NCBI GenBank assembly: GCA_030640905.1 | Contig: DAOWIM010000103.1 | Span: 1-7,239 of the forward strand | Reading direction: 5' to 3' | DNA length: 7,239 nt | Source of the DNA: a bacterium | Lineage (GTDB): Bacteria; Zixibacteria; MSB-5A5; GN15; FEB-12 | Shown: positions 6,527 through 7,239 of the stretch, piece by piece | Position numbering within the stretch: the stretch's first letter is position 1 | Layout of the letters: each line of letters begins with the position of its first letter | The notes under the pieces: model-generated | Seen by the model: only the letters and a program-made list of their open reading frames with translations | Database searches by the model: none | What the model was told of the DNA's origin: nothing | Position numbers and translations under genes: made by a program

Positions 6527-7239
6527 CAGACTCATAGGAACAGGCGGCTTGATTGTTCTGGTGATCGCTGGATTGATTGCCGTGGCGACAGTTCAGGCCG
6601 AGCGAGTGCCGATTCCATCCGGCGTTTTTTATTACCAGCCGGCTGCATCAGTATTTGGTCCGGAGGCTGCGTGGGTCAATCCAGCCGGGTTAGGCAGGTT
6701 CAGCGCTTCGGGGTTCAGACTGATGATCGACTATACCGATGATAACATTGCCAAAAGTTGGGGAAGTGTGTTTACTCGACGGTCACTGGCGGTGGCGTAT
6801 CGAAATCTTGACAACGACGGTGGTACGGCGTTCAAAGAGTTGGTAGTCGCTACGGGGATACCTGTCGGCGGGCCGTTTTTCCTTGGTGGGTCATACCGTC
6901 ACTTCAAGGAAGGTCCCGGCATCTACCACAAGCGTCATTTCTGGAACATAGGTTTTATCGAACAAGGTGGCGGTCCGTTCACATGGGGAGCGGTGTTCTC
7001 AAATCTCAATCGAGGCCGACTTGATGGCGACCAGACCGAAACAGAAATGCGCTTCTCGACATCATATCGTCCGCTCGGCAAGAAAGTCACCGGTTCGATC
7101 GACATGTTTCTCTCAACCGGAACAAAACTAAGCAACGCCGACTACGTTTATCATCTTGAGGTTGTACCCCGCGACGGGCTCTTCATCAACGGGTATTTAA
7201 CTTCGGACAAGGAATTCGAGATTGGAATTCGGGCCAACC
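6516..7239 (+). CDS. Probable outer-membrane beta-barrel protein with NPAGL motif (C-terminus missing)
   Basis: The frame starts at ATG 6516, overlapping the preceding gene by 11 nt, and stays open for 241 codons to the window edge. Residues 1-28 form a signal peptide (KTNR, then a long hydrophobic stretch, with VQA|ER as likely cleavage site). Soon after comes ASVFGPEAAWVNPAGLGR (about 44-61); a small-residue-rich stretch followed by NPAGL near the mature N-terminus is typical of FadL/PorV-like outer-membrane barrels. The rest alternates polar and hydrophobic residues with glycine and aromatic ends, as in barrel strands: for example FFLGGSYRHF, FTWGAVFSNL, MRFSTSYRPLG and FEIGIRAN. No enzymatic motif is visible in the part present. 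It may be a stand-alone porin or transporter-like protein. A second option, from memory of related phyla, is an N-terminal barrel region joined to a signal peptide peptidase (SppA) domain, which would lie outside this window. Being last visible in the operon, it is probably made together with the DUF4097-like protein. Confidence 0.75.
   Translation, partial: MKTNRLIGTGGLIVLVIAGLIAVATVQAERVPIPSGVFYYQPAASVFGPEAAWVNPAGLGRFSASGFRLMIDYTDDNIAKSWGSVFTRRSLAVAYRNLDNDGGTAFKELVVATGIPVGGPFFLGGSYRHFKEGPGIYHKRHFWNIGFIEQGGGPFTWGAVFSNLNRGRLDGDQTETEMRFSTSYRPLGKKVTGSIDMFLSTGTKLSNADYVYHLEVVPRDGLFINGYLTSDKEFEIGIRAN

Overview
The window looks like a piece of a Gram-negative (diderm) chromosome: it encodes an outer-membrane Omp85-type barrel protein ending in Phe, a second probable outer-membrane barrel with an NPAGL motif, and two proteins with Sec signal peptides. 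Mid-range GC, a PlpD-like patatin/barrel fusion and a NPAGL barrel protein suggest the FCB superphylum (for example Zixibacteria or relatives). That assignment is inference from gene style only and is weak. There are no RNA genes, mobile elements, CRISPR arrays or large repeats that I can see, and all five genes read as intact within the window.

Layout: two genes on the minus strand occupy the left two thirds. Transcription runs from a 910-codon open frame (more likely an 877-aa protein starting at 4610) for a patatin phospholipase fused to POTRA domains and a BamA-like barrel. After a 75-bp gap follows a GT-C-fold membrane glycosyltransferase of the AftB-like type, which runs off the left edge. 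On the plus strand, diverging from a 65-bp intergenic region (4611-4675), is a tight three-gene operon: a SpoU/TrmH-family RNA 2'-O-methyltransferase (4676-5467), a secreted DUF4097-like beta-helix protein (5471-6526), and a probable outer-membrane barrel protein (6516 to beyond the right edge). The last two junctions are a 3-nt gap with the ribosome binding site inside the upstream gene, and an 11-nt overlap.

Apart from the RNA methyltransferase, every gene appears to act in the cell envelope: lipid hydrolysis or surface display, sugar transfer from a lipid carrier on the periplasmic face, and two exported beta-rich proteins. No established pathway links them. I do not see a clearly new defence or mobile system. 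The points most worth checking are the domain build and loop-6 motif of the patatin/barrel protein, the altered knot motif of the methyltransferase, and what lies downstream of the truncated barrel gene.
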